Source: Rhizobium leguminosarum (GTDB lineage: Bacteria > Pseudomonadota > Alphaproteobacteria > Rhizobiales > Rhizobiaceae). Taken from it: a DNA stretch of 64,000 bases. Made by a program: the position numbers and the translations under genes. Shown piece after piece: positions 37,340 through 45,978 of the stretch. The stretch is taken from NCBI RefSeq assembly GCF_002953715.1, contig NZ_CP025012.1, positions 4,025,001 through 4,089,000 on the forward strand. The letters are read 5' to 3'. Position 1 is the first letter of the stretch. Every line of letters begins with the position of its first letter. The notes beneath the pieces are model-generated. The model did no database searches. It had not been told where the DNA came from and saw only the letters and a program-made list of their open reading frames with translations.

Positions 37340-38017
37340 TCAGCCGATCGGCACCATGTCACGGCGCATCTTCGTGGCGTAGTAGGCCCAGAAAAGCCGT
37401 GCTGCCACCGAGCGCCATGGCGACCAGACTTCCGAAAGCTCAGCAAGCGCCTTCGCCCGCGGCCGTGCTGCAAGACCGAATGCTGCCCCCACGGCATTCT
37501 GCAGCGCGACATCGCCGGCCGGGAAAACATCGGCATGGCCGCCGCAAAACATCAGATAGACCTCAGCCGTCCACGGCCCGACACCCTTCAACGCCGTCAG
37601 TTCGCCAAGCGCCTCGCCCGGCGGCTTCATGCAGAGTCCGGAGAGATCGAGGCGGCCGGAGGCGACCGCTACGGCGATCCGCGACAGGGTCTCGGCCTTG
37701 GCGCGCGACAGGCCGAATTCCCGCCAGGCCTCGGAATGAAGCAGCACGTAACCTTCGGCAGTCAAGAGACCGTCCGCCGGCAGCATGCGCCGCCAGATCG
37801 CATCCGCACTGGCGCGCGACACCATCTGCGAGACGATGATATGGGCAAGGCCAGCAAAACCTGGCTCACGCAGCCTGAGCGGGACGGGTCCGGCTTCGGC
37901 GACTACAGGCGCAAGGCGCGGATCGAGGCGAAGCAGCGCTTCGAGCCCCTGCCTGACATCGTCGTCGTTGCGGATGATCTGCACTTTGCCTCGCAGTGGT
38001 TCAAAAACCGAATCCAT
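37340..38017 (-). CDS. DNA-3-methyladenine glycosylase II (AlkA-like)
   Basis: About 225 residues. It removes alkylated bases from DNA. The helix-hairpin-helix LTALKGVGPWTAEVYLMF and the catalytic Asp of PAGD (169) are present. In-frame starts at 38032 (ATG) and 38036-38038 (GTG) would overlap the first codons of gluQ on the other strand; the ATG at 38017 is used, without a clear ribosome binding site. Confidence 0.88.
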   Translation of the reverse strand: MDSVFEPLRGKVQIIRNDDDVRQGLEALLRLDPRLAPVVAEAGPVPLRLREPGFAGLAHIIVSQMVSRASADAIWRRMLPADGLLTAEGYVLLHSEAWREFGLSRAKAETLSRIAVAVASGRLDLSGLCMKPPGEALGELTALKGVGPWTAEVYLMFCGGHADVFPAGDVALQNAVGAAFGLAARPRAKALAELSEVWSPWRSVAARLFWAYYATKMRRDMVPIG

Positions 38018-38030
38018 GGCAGAAGAAAGC

Positions 38031-38912
38031 ATGACCACGAGTGAGCGTCAAAAACCCGTTTTTCGTTTTGCGCCGAGCCCCAACGGACCGCTGCATCTTG
38101 GACATGCCCTCTCGGCCCTGCTGAACCGCGACATGGCGGAGGCCGAACAAGGCCGCCTGCTGCTGCGCATCGAGGATATCGACCAGGCGCGCTGCACGCC
38201 TGAGTTCGAGGCCGGCATCCATAGGGATCTCGAATGGCTTGATATCAGTTGGGAAAGCCCGGTGCGGCGCCAGTCGGAACATTTCGCCGAATATCAGGCG
38301 GCGCTGCACACGCTGATCGAACGCGGGCTGGTCTATCCGGCCTTTCTGACGCGCGGCGAGGTGAGGGCGCGCATCGCCGCCTACGAGGCGGCGGGTGAAC
38401 CCTGGCCGCGCGATCCCGACGGCACTCCGCATTATCCCGCAATTGATCGCGAGCGTCCGGCAGACGAATGGCGGGACATGCTGACCTCGGGGAAGAAACA
38501 TGCCTGGCGGCTCGATATGCGCAAAGCGCTCGACCTTATCGGCGAGCTGCTGTTCTGGACGGAAACCGGCGACGGCAGGACAGGCGAGATTGCCGCCGAG
38601 CCCGACGTCTGGGGCGATGTCATCCTGTCGCGCTCGGATGCGCCATCGAGCTATCATCTGTCCGTGGTCATCGACGATGCGCTGCAGGGCGTCACCCACG
38701 TCGTGCGTGGGCTCGACCTCTTCCACGCAACATCGGTGCACCGGCTGTTGCAGGTGCTGCTCGGCCTGCCGCAGCCGGTCTATCACCATCATCGTCTCAT
38801 TCTCGACGCCGAGGGCCGCAAGCTTTCGAAGAGCCGAGGCGACAGCGGGCTTGGCGAATTGCGTGCCCGGGGCATGTCAGGGGCGGATATTCGCCGCCTT
38901 GTCGGGCTCTGA
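38031..38912 (+). CDS. gluQ: Glutamyl-Q tRNA(Asp) synthetase
   Basis: 293 residues. A shortened glutamyl-tRNA synthetase that attaches glutamate to queuosine 34 of tRNA-Asp. It has FRFAPSPNGPLHLGHA (HIGH-type motif) and KLSKSRG (KMSKS-type motif) and lacks the C-terminal anticodon-binding domain, as expected. The ATG at 38031 is preceded by GAAGAAAG; 38016 is an alternative. The 3' end overlaps the convergent YihY gene by 36 bases. Confidence 0.92.
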   Translation: MTTSERQKPVFRFAPSPNGPLHLGHALSALLNRDMAEAEQGRLLLRIEDIDQARCTPEFEAGIHRDLEWLDISWESPVRRQSEHFAEYQAALHTLIERGLVYPAFLTRGEVRARIAAYEAAGEPWPRDPDGTPHYPAIDRERPADEWRDMLTSGKKHAWRLDMRKALDLIGELLFWTETGDGRTGEIAAEPDVWGDVILSRSDAPSSYHLSVVIDDALQGVTHVVRGLDLFHATSVHRLLQVLLGLPQPVYHHHRLILDAEGRKLSKSRGDSGLGELRARGMSGADIRRLVGL

Positions 38913-39800
38913 TTGCCTTTCGACACGCTCTCTGCCGACGATCGAAAGCGTGTGGGAGAACATCCGGAAGACGCGGAACTTGATCAGCGCCGCATTGATC
39001 TCTGCGCCGATGATGAAGATCACGCCGACCATGTAGAGGAAGATCAGCACGATCATGACAGAGGCGAGACCGGCATAGGTTGCCGTATAGTTGGCGAAGG
39101 TCACCAGGTAATAGGCAAAGATCAGCGCGCCGGCGAGCCAGAGAAGCAGCGTCAGCAAGACGCCGGGAATGACGTCGAAGACCCGCCGCTTGCCGGCTGG
39201 CAGCCAGAGATGCATGACCAGCAGTCCGACCGTCAGAACCACCAGCGTGCCGTAGATGCGCCAGCTGAAGACGATGTCGAGCGTATCGGCAAACAGCGGA
39301 AACCACTTCCTGGCATAATCGAGTGCCAGCGGCAGGGCGACGAGCAGGATGCTGATTGCCGCGAAGATGATGACTGCGATCAGCACGTAGCCCAGGCTGG
39401 CGAGACGCGTGAAATACCAGGGGCGCGTTTCCTGCACCCGGTAGGCGCGGTTGAGCGAGATGCGCAGCGCCTCGACACCGTTCGAGGCGAAATAGGCGGC
39501 CGCCAGCACCGAGATCGTCAGCAGCCCGCCACGTGGAATGGTCAGCACCTGCAGCACCTGGTCGGCGAGCGGCTTGGCGATCGCCTCGGGCCAGGTGTCG
39601 AAGATCAGGTGGATGGCGGTCGAGGAAAACTGATCGGCGCCGAGGAAGTTTGCAAGCGCCGTGCCGAAGATCAGGAAGGGAAAAACCGCAAGCAGGCTCG
39701 ACAACGCTACGTGACTTGCCATGGCGAAGCCGTCGTCCTCGACCATGTGACAGATGGCGTCATAGACCACGTCGTAGATCGTGCGTAGCACCTTCAGCAT
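38877..39800 (-). CDS. YihY/BrkB-family inner membrane protein
   Basis: 307 residues with about six transmembrane helices (for example ASHVALSSLLAVFPFLIFGTAL and YAGLASVMIVLIFLYMVGVIFIIGAEINAAL). It was once annotated as ribonuclease BN, but that assignment is not supported for this family. The ATG at 39800 with GGAG upstream is preferred to 39857. The 3' end overlaps gluQ by 36 bases; divergent from the SDR gene. Confidence 0.9.
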   Translation of the reverse strand: MLKVLRTIYDVVYDAICHMVEDDGFAMASHVALSSLLAVFPFLIFGTALANFLGADQFSSTAIHLIFDTWPEAIAKPLADQVLQVLTIPRGGLLTISVLAAAYFASNGVEALRISLNRAYRVQETRPWYFTRLASLGYVLIAVIIFAAISILLVALPLALDYARKWFPLFADTLDIVFSWRIYGTLVVLTVGLLVMHLWLPAGKRRVFDVIPGVLLTLLLWLAGALIFAYYLVTFANYTATYAGLASVMIVLIFLYMVGVIFIIGAEINAALIKFRVFRMFSHTLSIVGRERVERQSEPDKAANIRP

Positions 39801-39876
39801 TCCGTCTCCGGCTTTCCAGATTGTATCCTCTGGCCGAATATGGGAAACGAGTCCCATTTTGTACAGGAATCATTCC

Positions 39877-40710
39877 ATGGCGGGAGAGCGTACCATCGTC
39901 GTGACCGGATGTTCGTCCGGTATCGGCGCTCATTGCGCACGGGCGCTGAAAGCCGATGGCTGGCGTGTCTTCGCGACGGTGCGCAAGCCGGACGATCTCA
40001 AGGGGTTGGAAGCGGAAGGCATCGAAGCCTTCCTGATGGACTATGCCAGGACCGAGACGATTTCCGACCTGGTCGGCGCGGTTCTGGAACGCAGCGGCGG
40101 TCGTATCGACGCGCTCTTCAACAACGGCGCCTACGGCCAACCGGGCGCCGTCGAGGATCTGTCGACGGCAACGCTGCGCGCGCAGTTCGAGGCGAATTTC
40201 TTCGGCTGGCACGAGCTGACGCGACAGGTCATTCCGCCGATGCGCAAACGCGGCGCGGGGAGGATCGTTCAATGCTCGTCGATCCTCGGCATCGTCCCCT
40301 ATCGCTATCGCGGCGCCTACACCGCTTCCAAATTCGCGCTCGAAGGTCTCAGCATCACCCTGCGCATGGAGCTGCAGGGCAGTGGCATCCATGTCAGCCT
40401 GATCGAGCCGGGACCGATCGCCACGCGGTTCACCGCCAATGCGCTCGCCAAGATCAAGGAGCATGTCGACCTCGAGAATTCGCCGCACGCGGGCGACTAT
40501 ATCAGTCAACTGGCAAGGCTCGACGGATCGGGGCCGGTCAGCCGCCATAAACTCGGCCCGGAAGCGGTCTATTCCGTATTGAAACACGCATTGAACTCGA
40601 AAAATCCGAGGCCACATTATCCTGTAACGACTCCGGCTAAGCAGGGCATGTTCCTGAAGCGGCTGCTTCCGGCAGACCTCTTCTACCGCCTGATGCGCTG
40701 GACGGACTGA
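39877..40710 (+). CDS. Short-chain dehydrogenase/reductase
   Basis: 277 residues, classical SDR. The cofactor loop TGCSSGIG starts near residue 10, NNG at about 82-84, the catalytic Ser in CSSILG (about 134) and YTASK gives Y148 and K152. The lack of an acidic residue after the second strand and the Arg in VRKPDD point to NADP(H). AGGAAT precedes the ATG. Substrate unknown. It may be co-transcribed with the two small genes that follow. Confidence 0.92.
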   Translation: MAGERTIVVTGCSSGIGAHCARALKADGWRVFATVRKPDDLKGLEAEGIEAFLMDYARTETISDLVGAVLERSGGRIDALFNNGAYGQPGAVEDLSTATLRAQFEANFFGWHELTRQVIPPMRKRGAGRIVQCSSILGIVPYRYRGAYTASKFALEGLSITLRMELQGSGIHVSLIEPGPIATRFTANALAKIKEHVDLENSPHAGDYISQLARLDGSGPVSRHKLGPEAVYSVLKHALNSKNPRPHYPVTTPAKQGMFLKRLLPADLFYRLMRWTD

Positions 40711-40728
40711 CTGAGAAAGCTGAACGCC

Positions 40729-40932
40729 ATGTCCACAGTCACCTATATCCTCGCGATCATCGTCATGGGCGTCGTCGCCCTCGTCCTGATCCGTGGTCTC
40801 TTCAACATGATGAAGGGCGGCGATGCCAACCGTTCCAACAAGCTGATGCAGCTTCGTGTCCTGTTGCAGGCGATCGCCGTCGTCCTGATCATGCTGACGC
40901 TCTGGCTGACCGGCGGTGGCCGCCCGACCTGA
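40729..40932 (+). CDS. HIG1-like twin transmembrane protein
   Basis: 67 residues with two hydrophobic helices (YILAIIVMGVVALVLIRGLF and RVLLQAIAVVLIMLTLWLTG) joined by a basic loop. This is the hypoxia-induced (HIG1) domain layout; mitochondrial relatives associate with cytochrome oxidase supercomplexes. The bacterial function is unproven. It lies 18 bases after the SDR gene and 21 before pduO. Confidence 0.87.
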   Translation: MSTVTYILAIIVMGVVALVLIRGLFNMMKGGDANRSNKLMQLRVLLQAIAVVLIMLTLWLTGGGRPT

Positions 40933-40953
40933 CCGGACTTCAAGGGGGAAACC

Positions 40954-41532
40954 ATGGTCAAGCTCAACAAGATCTACACGAAAACAGGCGATGACGGCAC
41001 GACCGGGCTGGTTTCCGGCCCGCGCCGGCTAAAAGACGATCTGCGCGTCGAGGCCTACGGCACGATCGATGAGGCCAATTCCGCGATCGGCCTGGCGCGG
41101 CTGCACACGGCCGGCTTGCCTGAACTCGACGCCATGCTGATGTTGATCCAGAACGATCTCTTCGATCTCGGCGCCGATCTCGCCACCCCTGACACCGGTG
41201 AGGCACCGGCCTACGAGCCGCTGCGGATCGCCGAGACGCAGGTCGACCGCATCGAGCACGATATCGACCAGCTGAACGCCGATCTCGAGCCGCTGAAATC
41301 CTTCATCCTGCCAGCTGGCAGCCCGGCTGCCGCACATCTGCATCTTGCCCGCACGATTGCGCGGCGCGCCGAGCGTTTGATGGTGGCACTTGCCCGCACC
41401 CAAGGCGAAATCGTCGGCGAGCCAGCGATGAAATACGTCAACCGCCTCTCCGATTTCCTCTTCGTCGCCGCGCGTCATGCAAATGACCAGGGCCATGCGG
41501 ATGTACTTTGGGTTCCGGGAAAAAACAGATAG
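40954..41532 (+). CDS. Cob(I)alamin adenosyltransferase, PduO type
   Basis: 192 residues. It transfers the adenosyl group of ATP to cob(I)alamin. The N-terminal ATP motif IYTKTGDDGTTGLVSG and the arginine motif ARTIARRAERLMV near residue 130 are intact, as is YVNRLSDFLFVAAR at the C-terminus. AAGGGGGAAACC precedes the ATG. No other cobalamin gene is close by. Confidence 0.93.
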   Translation: MVKLNKIYTKTGDDGTTGLVSGPRRLKDDLRVEAYGTIDEANSAIGLARLHTAGLPELDAMLMLIQNDLFDLGADLATPDTGEAPAYEPLRIAETQVDRIEHDIDQLNADLEPLKSFILPAGSPAAAHLHLARTIARRAERLMVALARTQGEIVGEPAMKYVNRLSDFLFVAARHANDQGHADVLWVPGKNR

Positions 41533-41565
41533 GCTTGCCGCGTTCACGATCGCCGGGGGGCCTTT

Positions 41566-42351
41566 ATGTTCATACCACTTCACGATGCCAATACGCTGAA
41601 ACATATCAAGGTTCAGTGGGTGACGCTCGCACTGATCGCGCTGAATATCGCGGTCTGGCTGTTGACCAGCCTGGAGAGCGAACAGGCAGCCCAGGCGACG
41701 ACTGTCGGGCTCGGCTACATCCCGGCGATTGCCTTCGGCCATGCGATGCTGGCGCAGGGACTCGAAATCGTGCCGGAACCGCTGACCTACCTCACCTATG
41801 CCTTCGTCCACACCGGCTTCTGGCATCTGGCCGGCAACATGATCTTCCTCTGGGTCTTCGGCGACAATGTCGAGGATGCGATGGGACATCTGCGCTTCCT
41901 GATTTTCTATCTCGTTTGCGCCGCCGGCGGTGCGCTTTGCCACGGCCTGCTGACCATGACCTCGGAAGCGCCGCTGGTCGGCGCATCGGGGGCGGTCTCC
42001 GGCGTCGTTGCCGCCTATGTCATGCTGCATCCGCGCGTCCGGGTCTGGGTCCTGGTGTTTTTCCGTGTGCCGTTGCCCCTGCCGGCCTTCGTGCCGCTGC
42101 TTCTGTGGATCGGGCAGCAGTTTTTCATGCTGGCGATCGCACCTGACGGCGACGTTTCCTGGGGCGCGCATGTCGGCGGCATCCTGGCCGGGGCTTTTCT
42201 GATCCTCATGTTGCGCCGGCCTGGCGTGCCGCTCTTCGACCGGCAGATCGTCACGCCCCGCGCCGTCAGAAACGACCCGGGCGCCGGCCCGGCCATCGCA
42301 GCCGGCACGGACGGGCGGACGGCACAGCGATTTCCTTGGGGCCGCCGCTGA
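41566..42351 (+). CDS. Rhomboid-family intramembrane serine protease
   Basis: 261 residues, six to seven helices. The catalytic Ser is in GASG (S141) and the His in WGAHVGG (H202), with HTGFWHLAGNMIFLW upstream carrying the conserved His/Asn oxyanion region. Substrates are unknown. A short cytoplasmic tail follows. It starts 33 bases after pduO. Confidence 0.92.
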   Translation: MFIPLHDANTLKHIKVQWVTLALIALNIAVWLLTSLESEQAAQATTVGLGYIPAIAFGHAMLAQGLEIVPEPLTYLTYAFVHTGFWHLAGNMIFLWVFGDNVEDAMGHLRFLIFYLVCAAGGALCHGLLTMTSEAPLVGASGAVSGVVAAYVMLHPRVRVWVLVFFRVPLPLPAFVPLLLWIGQQFFMLAIAPDGDVSWGAHVGGILAGAFLILMLRRPGVPLFDRQIVTPRAVRNDPGAGPAIAAGTDGRTAQRFPWGRR

Positions 42352-42359
42352 CGACAATA

Positions 42360-42387
42360 TTGACGTGAACGTAAACGTCCATATATT
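42360..42387 (+). promoter_or_regulatory. etfBA promoter with an embedded triple-ACGT palindrome
   Basis: TTGACG at 42360-42365, a 16-base spacer and TATATT at 42382-42387 form a good housekeeping-type promoter. Across the -35 and spacer (42362-42379) lies GACGTgaACGTaaACGTC, a palindrome with three ACGT units at 6-base intervals. A repressor or MerR-type activator bound here would control the electron-transfer flavoprotein genes. MerR regulators of branched-chain and fatty acid breakdown are known to use ACGT-rich sites; that link is inference. Confidence 0.6.
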
Positions 42388-42537
42388 GCCGAGGCAAATT
42401 GCCTGCCGGCGTCATGCAAGCGTTGAATTTGGAGGAAAAACGCGTATCCATGTCGCCATTCGACAATCGGAGCGGCGCCCAAGCGCGCATTTTCAAAAAA
42501 AGTCTCTGAAGCCAGTTTCTCCTGAAGGAAGGACCCC

Positions 42538-43286
42538 ATGAAGATACTCGTCCCAGTCAAACGGGTTGTCGACTACAACGTGAAGATCCGGGTGAAGCCG
42601 GATGGCACGGGTGTCGAGCTTGCCAATGTGAAGATGTCGATGAACCCGTTCGACGAGATCTCGGTGGAAGAGGCGCTGCGGCTGAAGGAAGCCGGCAAGT
42701 GCGAGGAAGTGGTGGTCGTCTCGATCGGCCCGGCCAAAGCCGAGGAGACGCTGCGCACCGCACTCGCCATGGGCGCCGACCGGGCGATCCTGGTCGAGAC
42801 CGACGATCAAATCGAGCCGCTCACGGTTGCCAAGATCCTCAAGGCTGTCGCCGATGCCGAACAGCCGGGACTGATCATCGTCGGCAAGCAGGCGATCGAC
42901 GACGACAGCAACCAGACCGGCCAGATGCTGGCGGCGCTGCTTGGGATGCCCCAAGCGACCTTCGCCTCGAAGATCGAGATCGGTGATGGCAAGGCTCAGG
43001 TCACCCGCGAAGTCGATGGCGGCCTGCAGACGATCGAGATCAAGCTGCCGGCGGTCGTCACCACCGATCTGCGTCTGAACGAACCGCGCTATGCCTCGTT
43101 GCCGAATATCATGAAGGCGAAGAAGAAGCCGCTCGACAAGAAGAGCCCGGCCGATTTCGGCATCTCCACCACGCCGCGCCTCAAAGTCTTGAAGACCGAG
43201 GAGCCGTCCGGCCGCAAGGCCGGCGTCAAGTCAAGTCGGTCGCCGAACTCATCGACAAGCTCAAAAACGAAGCCGGCGTGCTGTAA
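42538..43286 (+). pseudogene. etfB: Electron transfer flavoprotein beta subunit, one-base deletion near the 3' end
   Basis: Matches EtfB throughout (MKILVPVKRVVDYNVKIRVKPDG ..., GKQAIDDDSNQTGQM AMP-binding loop, LRLNEPRYASLPNIMKAKKKPL). EtfB with EtfA passes electrons from acyl-CoA dehydrogenases to ETF-quinone oxidoreductase. At about 43229-43231 the sequence has one G fewer than expected (AAG-GTC-AAG reads AAGTCAAG). Without that base the frame runs on into etfA as a false 401-residue fusion. Restoring it gives 249 residues ending at 43286, the family length. A base-calling error is more likely than a mutation. Confidence 0.88.
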
Positions 43287-43311
43287 TCAGCTTGGAACAG
43301 GAGCCATCATC

Positions 43312-44238
43312 ATGACCATTCTTCTTCTGGCTGACCACGACAATGCAAGCCTGTCCGACCAGACCGCCAAGGCGCTGACGGCAGCAGCCAAGATCGGCGG
43401 CGATATCCATATTCTCGTTGCCGGCAAGGCTGCCAAGCCTGCTGCCGATGCCGCCGCCAAGCTTGCCGGCGTCTCCAAGGTGCTGCTGGCCGAAAGCGAC
43501 GAACTCGCCAACAATCTGGCCGAGCCGCTGGCCGACCTGATCGTCTCGCTGGCGGGCAGCTACGACACGATCATCTCGGCTGCCACCTCGGTCGGCAAGA
43601 ACGTGCTGCCGCGGGTGGCCGCTCTTCTCGATGTCGCCCAGGTCTCGGAGATCATCGAGGTGATCTCGTCCGACACCTTCAAACGGCCGATCTATGCCGG
43701 CAATGCCATCCAGACGGTGCAGGCGAGCGATGCCAAAAGGTGATCACCGTGCGCACCGCATCCTTCGCCTCCGCACCGGAGGTGGTTCGGCGACCGTCGA
43801 AGCAATTCCGGCGGTTTCCGATCCGGGGCTGTCGACCTTCGTCAGAGACGCTCTGTCGGCCTCCGACCGTCCGGAGCTGACGTCGGCGAAGATCATCATC
43901 TCCGGTGGCCGGGCGCTCGGCTCGGCGGAAAAGTTCAGGAGGTCATCCTGCCGCTTGCCGACAAGCTCGGGGCTGCCGTCGGTGCATCCAGAGCCGCCGT
44001 CGATGCCGGCTATGCGCCGAACGACTGGCAGGTCGGCCAGACCGGCAAGGTGGTGGCGCCGCAGCTCTATATTGCCTGCGGCATTTCAGGCGCCATCCAG
44101 CATCTGGCCGGCATGAAGGATTCGAAGGTCATCGTCGCCATCAACAAGGACGAGGAGGCGCCGATCTTCCAGGTCGCCGACTACGGATTGGTCGCCGATC
44201 TCTTCGACGCCCTGCCGGAATTGCAAAAGGCGCTCTGA
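43312..44238 (+). pseudogene. etfA: Electron transfer flavoprotein alpha subunit, three one-base deletions
   Basis: An AGGAG site precedes ATG 43312 (MTILLLADHDNASLSDQTAK). The product is EtfA, the FAD-binding subunit. Frame breaks occur at about 43735-43740 (AAAAGG for AAGAAGG), about 43779-43784 (GAGGTGG for GAGGGTGG) and about 43935 (TTCAGG for TTCCAGG). All three are losses. The pieces join into one continuous EtfA, including the C-terminal FAD domain (GQTGKVV, ACGISGAIQH, NKDEEAPIF). The corrected length is 309 residues, normal for the family. Confidence 0.88.
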
Positions 44239-44386
44239 CCGCGCCAAATGCTTTTCTTTCGCACTTGCGAATGACTGGAAAATTATCTTTTATCGGGCTA
44301 CTACTGCTGCCGGGCGATCCTTCGTCCGGCAGTATTCTAGAAAAAATGCGGCGGCGCGGGGGCGAATGCCGTGCGGGGGTTTGGAG

Positions 44387-45266
44387 ATGAATGCGGTGTT
44401 GAAGAATATTGGTATTATCGGTGCCGGTCAGATGGGCTGCGGCATCGCGCATGTTTCGGCCGCCGCAGGTTACAGGGTTCACATCTACGATCTCTCGCAG
44501 GACCGCATCGAATCTGGCCTTGCCACCATCAACGGCAACCTGGCCCGCCTGGTGACGAACGGCAAGATGACCGAAGAGGAGCGCAAGTCGACCTTATCGC
44601 TCATCACAGGCTCGTCCGATGTCAATGATCTCGCCCCTCCGATCTCGTTATCGAGGCAGCCACCGAGGATGAAACGGTCAAGCGCAAGATCTATACGCAG
44701 GTCTGTCCGGTCCTCAAGCCGGAAGCACTGCTGCCACCAACACCTCTTCCCTGTCCATCACCCGGCTTGCTGCCGCCACCGACCGCCCCGAGCGCTTCAT
44801 GGGCATACATTTCATGAACCCGGTGCCGGTGATGAAGCTGGTCGAGCTGGTGCGCGGCATCGCGACCGACGAGAAGACCTTTTCCGCCGCCAAGGAATTC
44901 GTCGGAACGCTGGAAAAGACCATCACCGTCGCCGAGGATTTCCCGGCCTTCATCGTCAACCGCATTCTGCTGCCGATGATCAACGAAGCGATTTACACGC
45001 TCTATGAGGGCGTCGGCACGGTCGACGCCATCGATACGGCGATGAAGCTCGGCGCCAACCATCCGATGGGACCGCTGCAGCTTGCCGATTTCATCGGCCT
45101 CGACACCTGCCTCTCGATCATGCAGGTGCTGCATGACGGCCTGGCGGATTCGAAATATCGTCCCTGCCCGCTGCTGGTAAAATATGTCGAAGCCGGCTGG
45201 CTCGGACGCAAGTCCGGCCGTGGCTTCTATGACTATCGCGGTGAAGTGCCGGTCCCAACGCGTTAA
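44387..45266 (+). pseudogene. 3-hydroxybutyryl-CoA dehydrogenase, two one-base deletions
   Basis: NAD-binding loop IGIIGAGQMGCGIAH at the start, NTSSLSI and GIHFMNPVPVMKLVELV in the middle, and the C-terminal 3HCDH domain AGWLGRKSGRGFYDY at the end. It oxidises 3-hydroxybutyryl-CoA to acetoacetyl-CoA, linked to polyhydroxybutyrate and fatty acid turnover. Frame breaks at about 44633-44637 (GCCCCTCC, one C short) and about 44732-44734 (CTGCTGCC, one base short). Correction gives 293 residues. It follows etfA by 148 bases; together they form a typical rhizobial acyl-CoA oxidation cluster. Confidence 0.87.
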
Positions 45267-45278
45267 ACGCTCGCGGCT

Positions 45279-45938
45279 CTACGACCCGATCGCGCCCTTG
45301 ATCAAAGCCTGGCATCCTCGCTGTCCCAGGCAGCCGGCCCGTTCATCGCCGAAATCAGGCATCCTTTGTCGTCGATCAGCAGTGTCACCGGCAGCCCCAT
45401 GGCGAGGCCCTCTTTTTCAGGCTGTTGAACACCGCAATCGTATTGTCGCGATAGAGCTGCAGCGCATCAACACCGATCTCCGTAAGGAAGGCCTTCGGCT
45501 TCTCGTCGTCGCCGGTGTCGATATTGACCGGCACCACCTGGAACCTGTCGCTGCCCATCTCTTTCTCAAGCGCGTTCAGCGCCGGCATCTCCTCGCGGCA
45601 GGGGACGCACCACGTGGCCCAGAGATTGAGAAGCACGGTCTTGCCGGCGAAATGATCGAGCGTCAGCGGCTTGCCATCCGGCCCGTTGAAGGAGACTGCG
45701 GTCAGTTTCCGTGGCTCATAGGCGGCGACCATGGCGGCCACCTGCCCTTTCATCAGCGGTGTGAGGCTGGCGACGCGATCCTGGCAAGCTTGCATTCGGC
45801 CGACGCCGTTTCGCCGCCGCCATTGCCAATCCCCGTCTCCTTCACGTATACCGCTGCCGCACCGGCAACGACACCCGCAACGGCGGCCATCGCGATCCAT
45901 TTCAGGGATGGCAGCCCAAGGGGTTTTCTTGTCGTCAT
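45279..45938 (-). pseudogene. tlpA: Thiol:disulfide interchange protein TlpA, three one-base deletions
   Basis: Starts at ATG 45938 after AGGAG. An N-terminal membrane anchor (LKWIAMAAVAGVVAGAAAVYV) precedes a periplasmic thioredoxin fold with the active site WATWCVPC. TlpA reduces cytochrome oxidase assembly factors in rhizobia. Frame breaks lie at about 45782-45785, 45413-45417 (five T instead of six) and 45308-45312. Joined, the protein is 220 residues and ends at 45279. Convergent with the dehydrogenase gene, 12 bases apart; divergent from argH. Confidence 0.86.
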
Positions 45939-45978
45939 TTCATTCTCCTGGACATGCATCCTCAAGGCGGACACCTTC

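Noticed and set aside
42538..43743. An apparent EtfB-EtfA fusion of 401 residues
   Set aside because: It arises only from the missing base at about 43230; an AGGAG and the EtfA ATG at 43312 remain, and the residues between match neither subunit.
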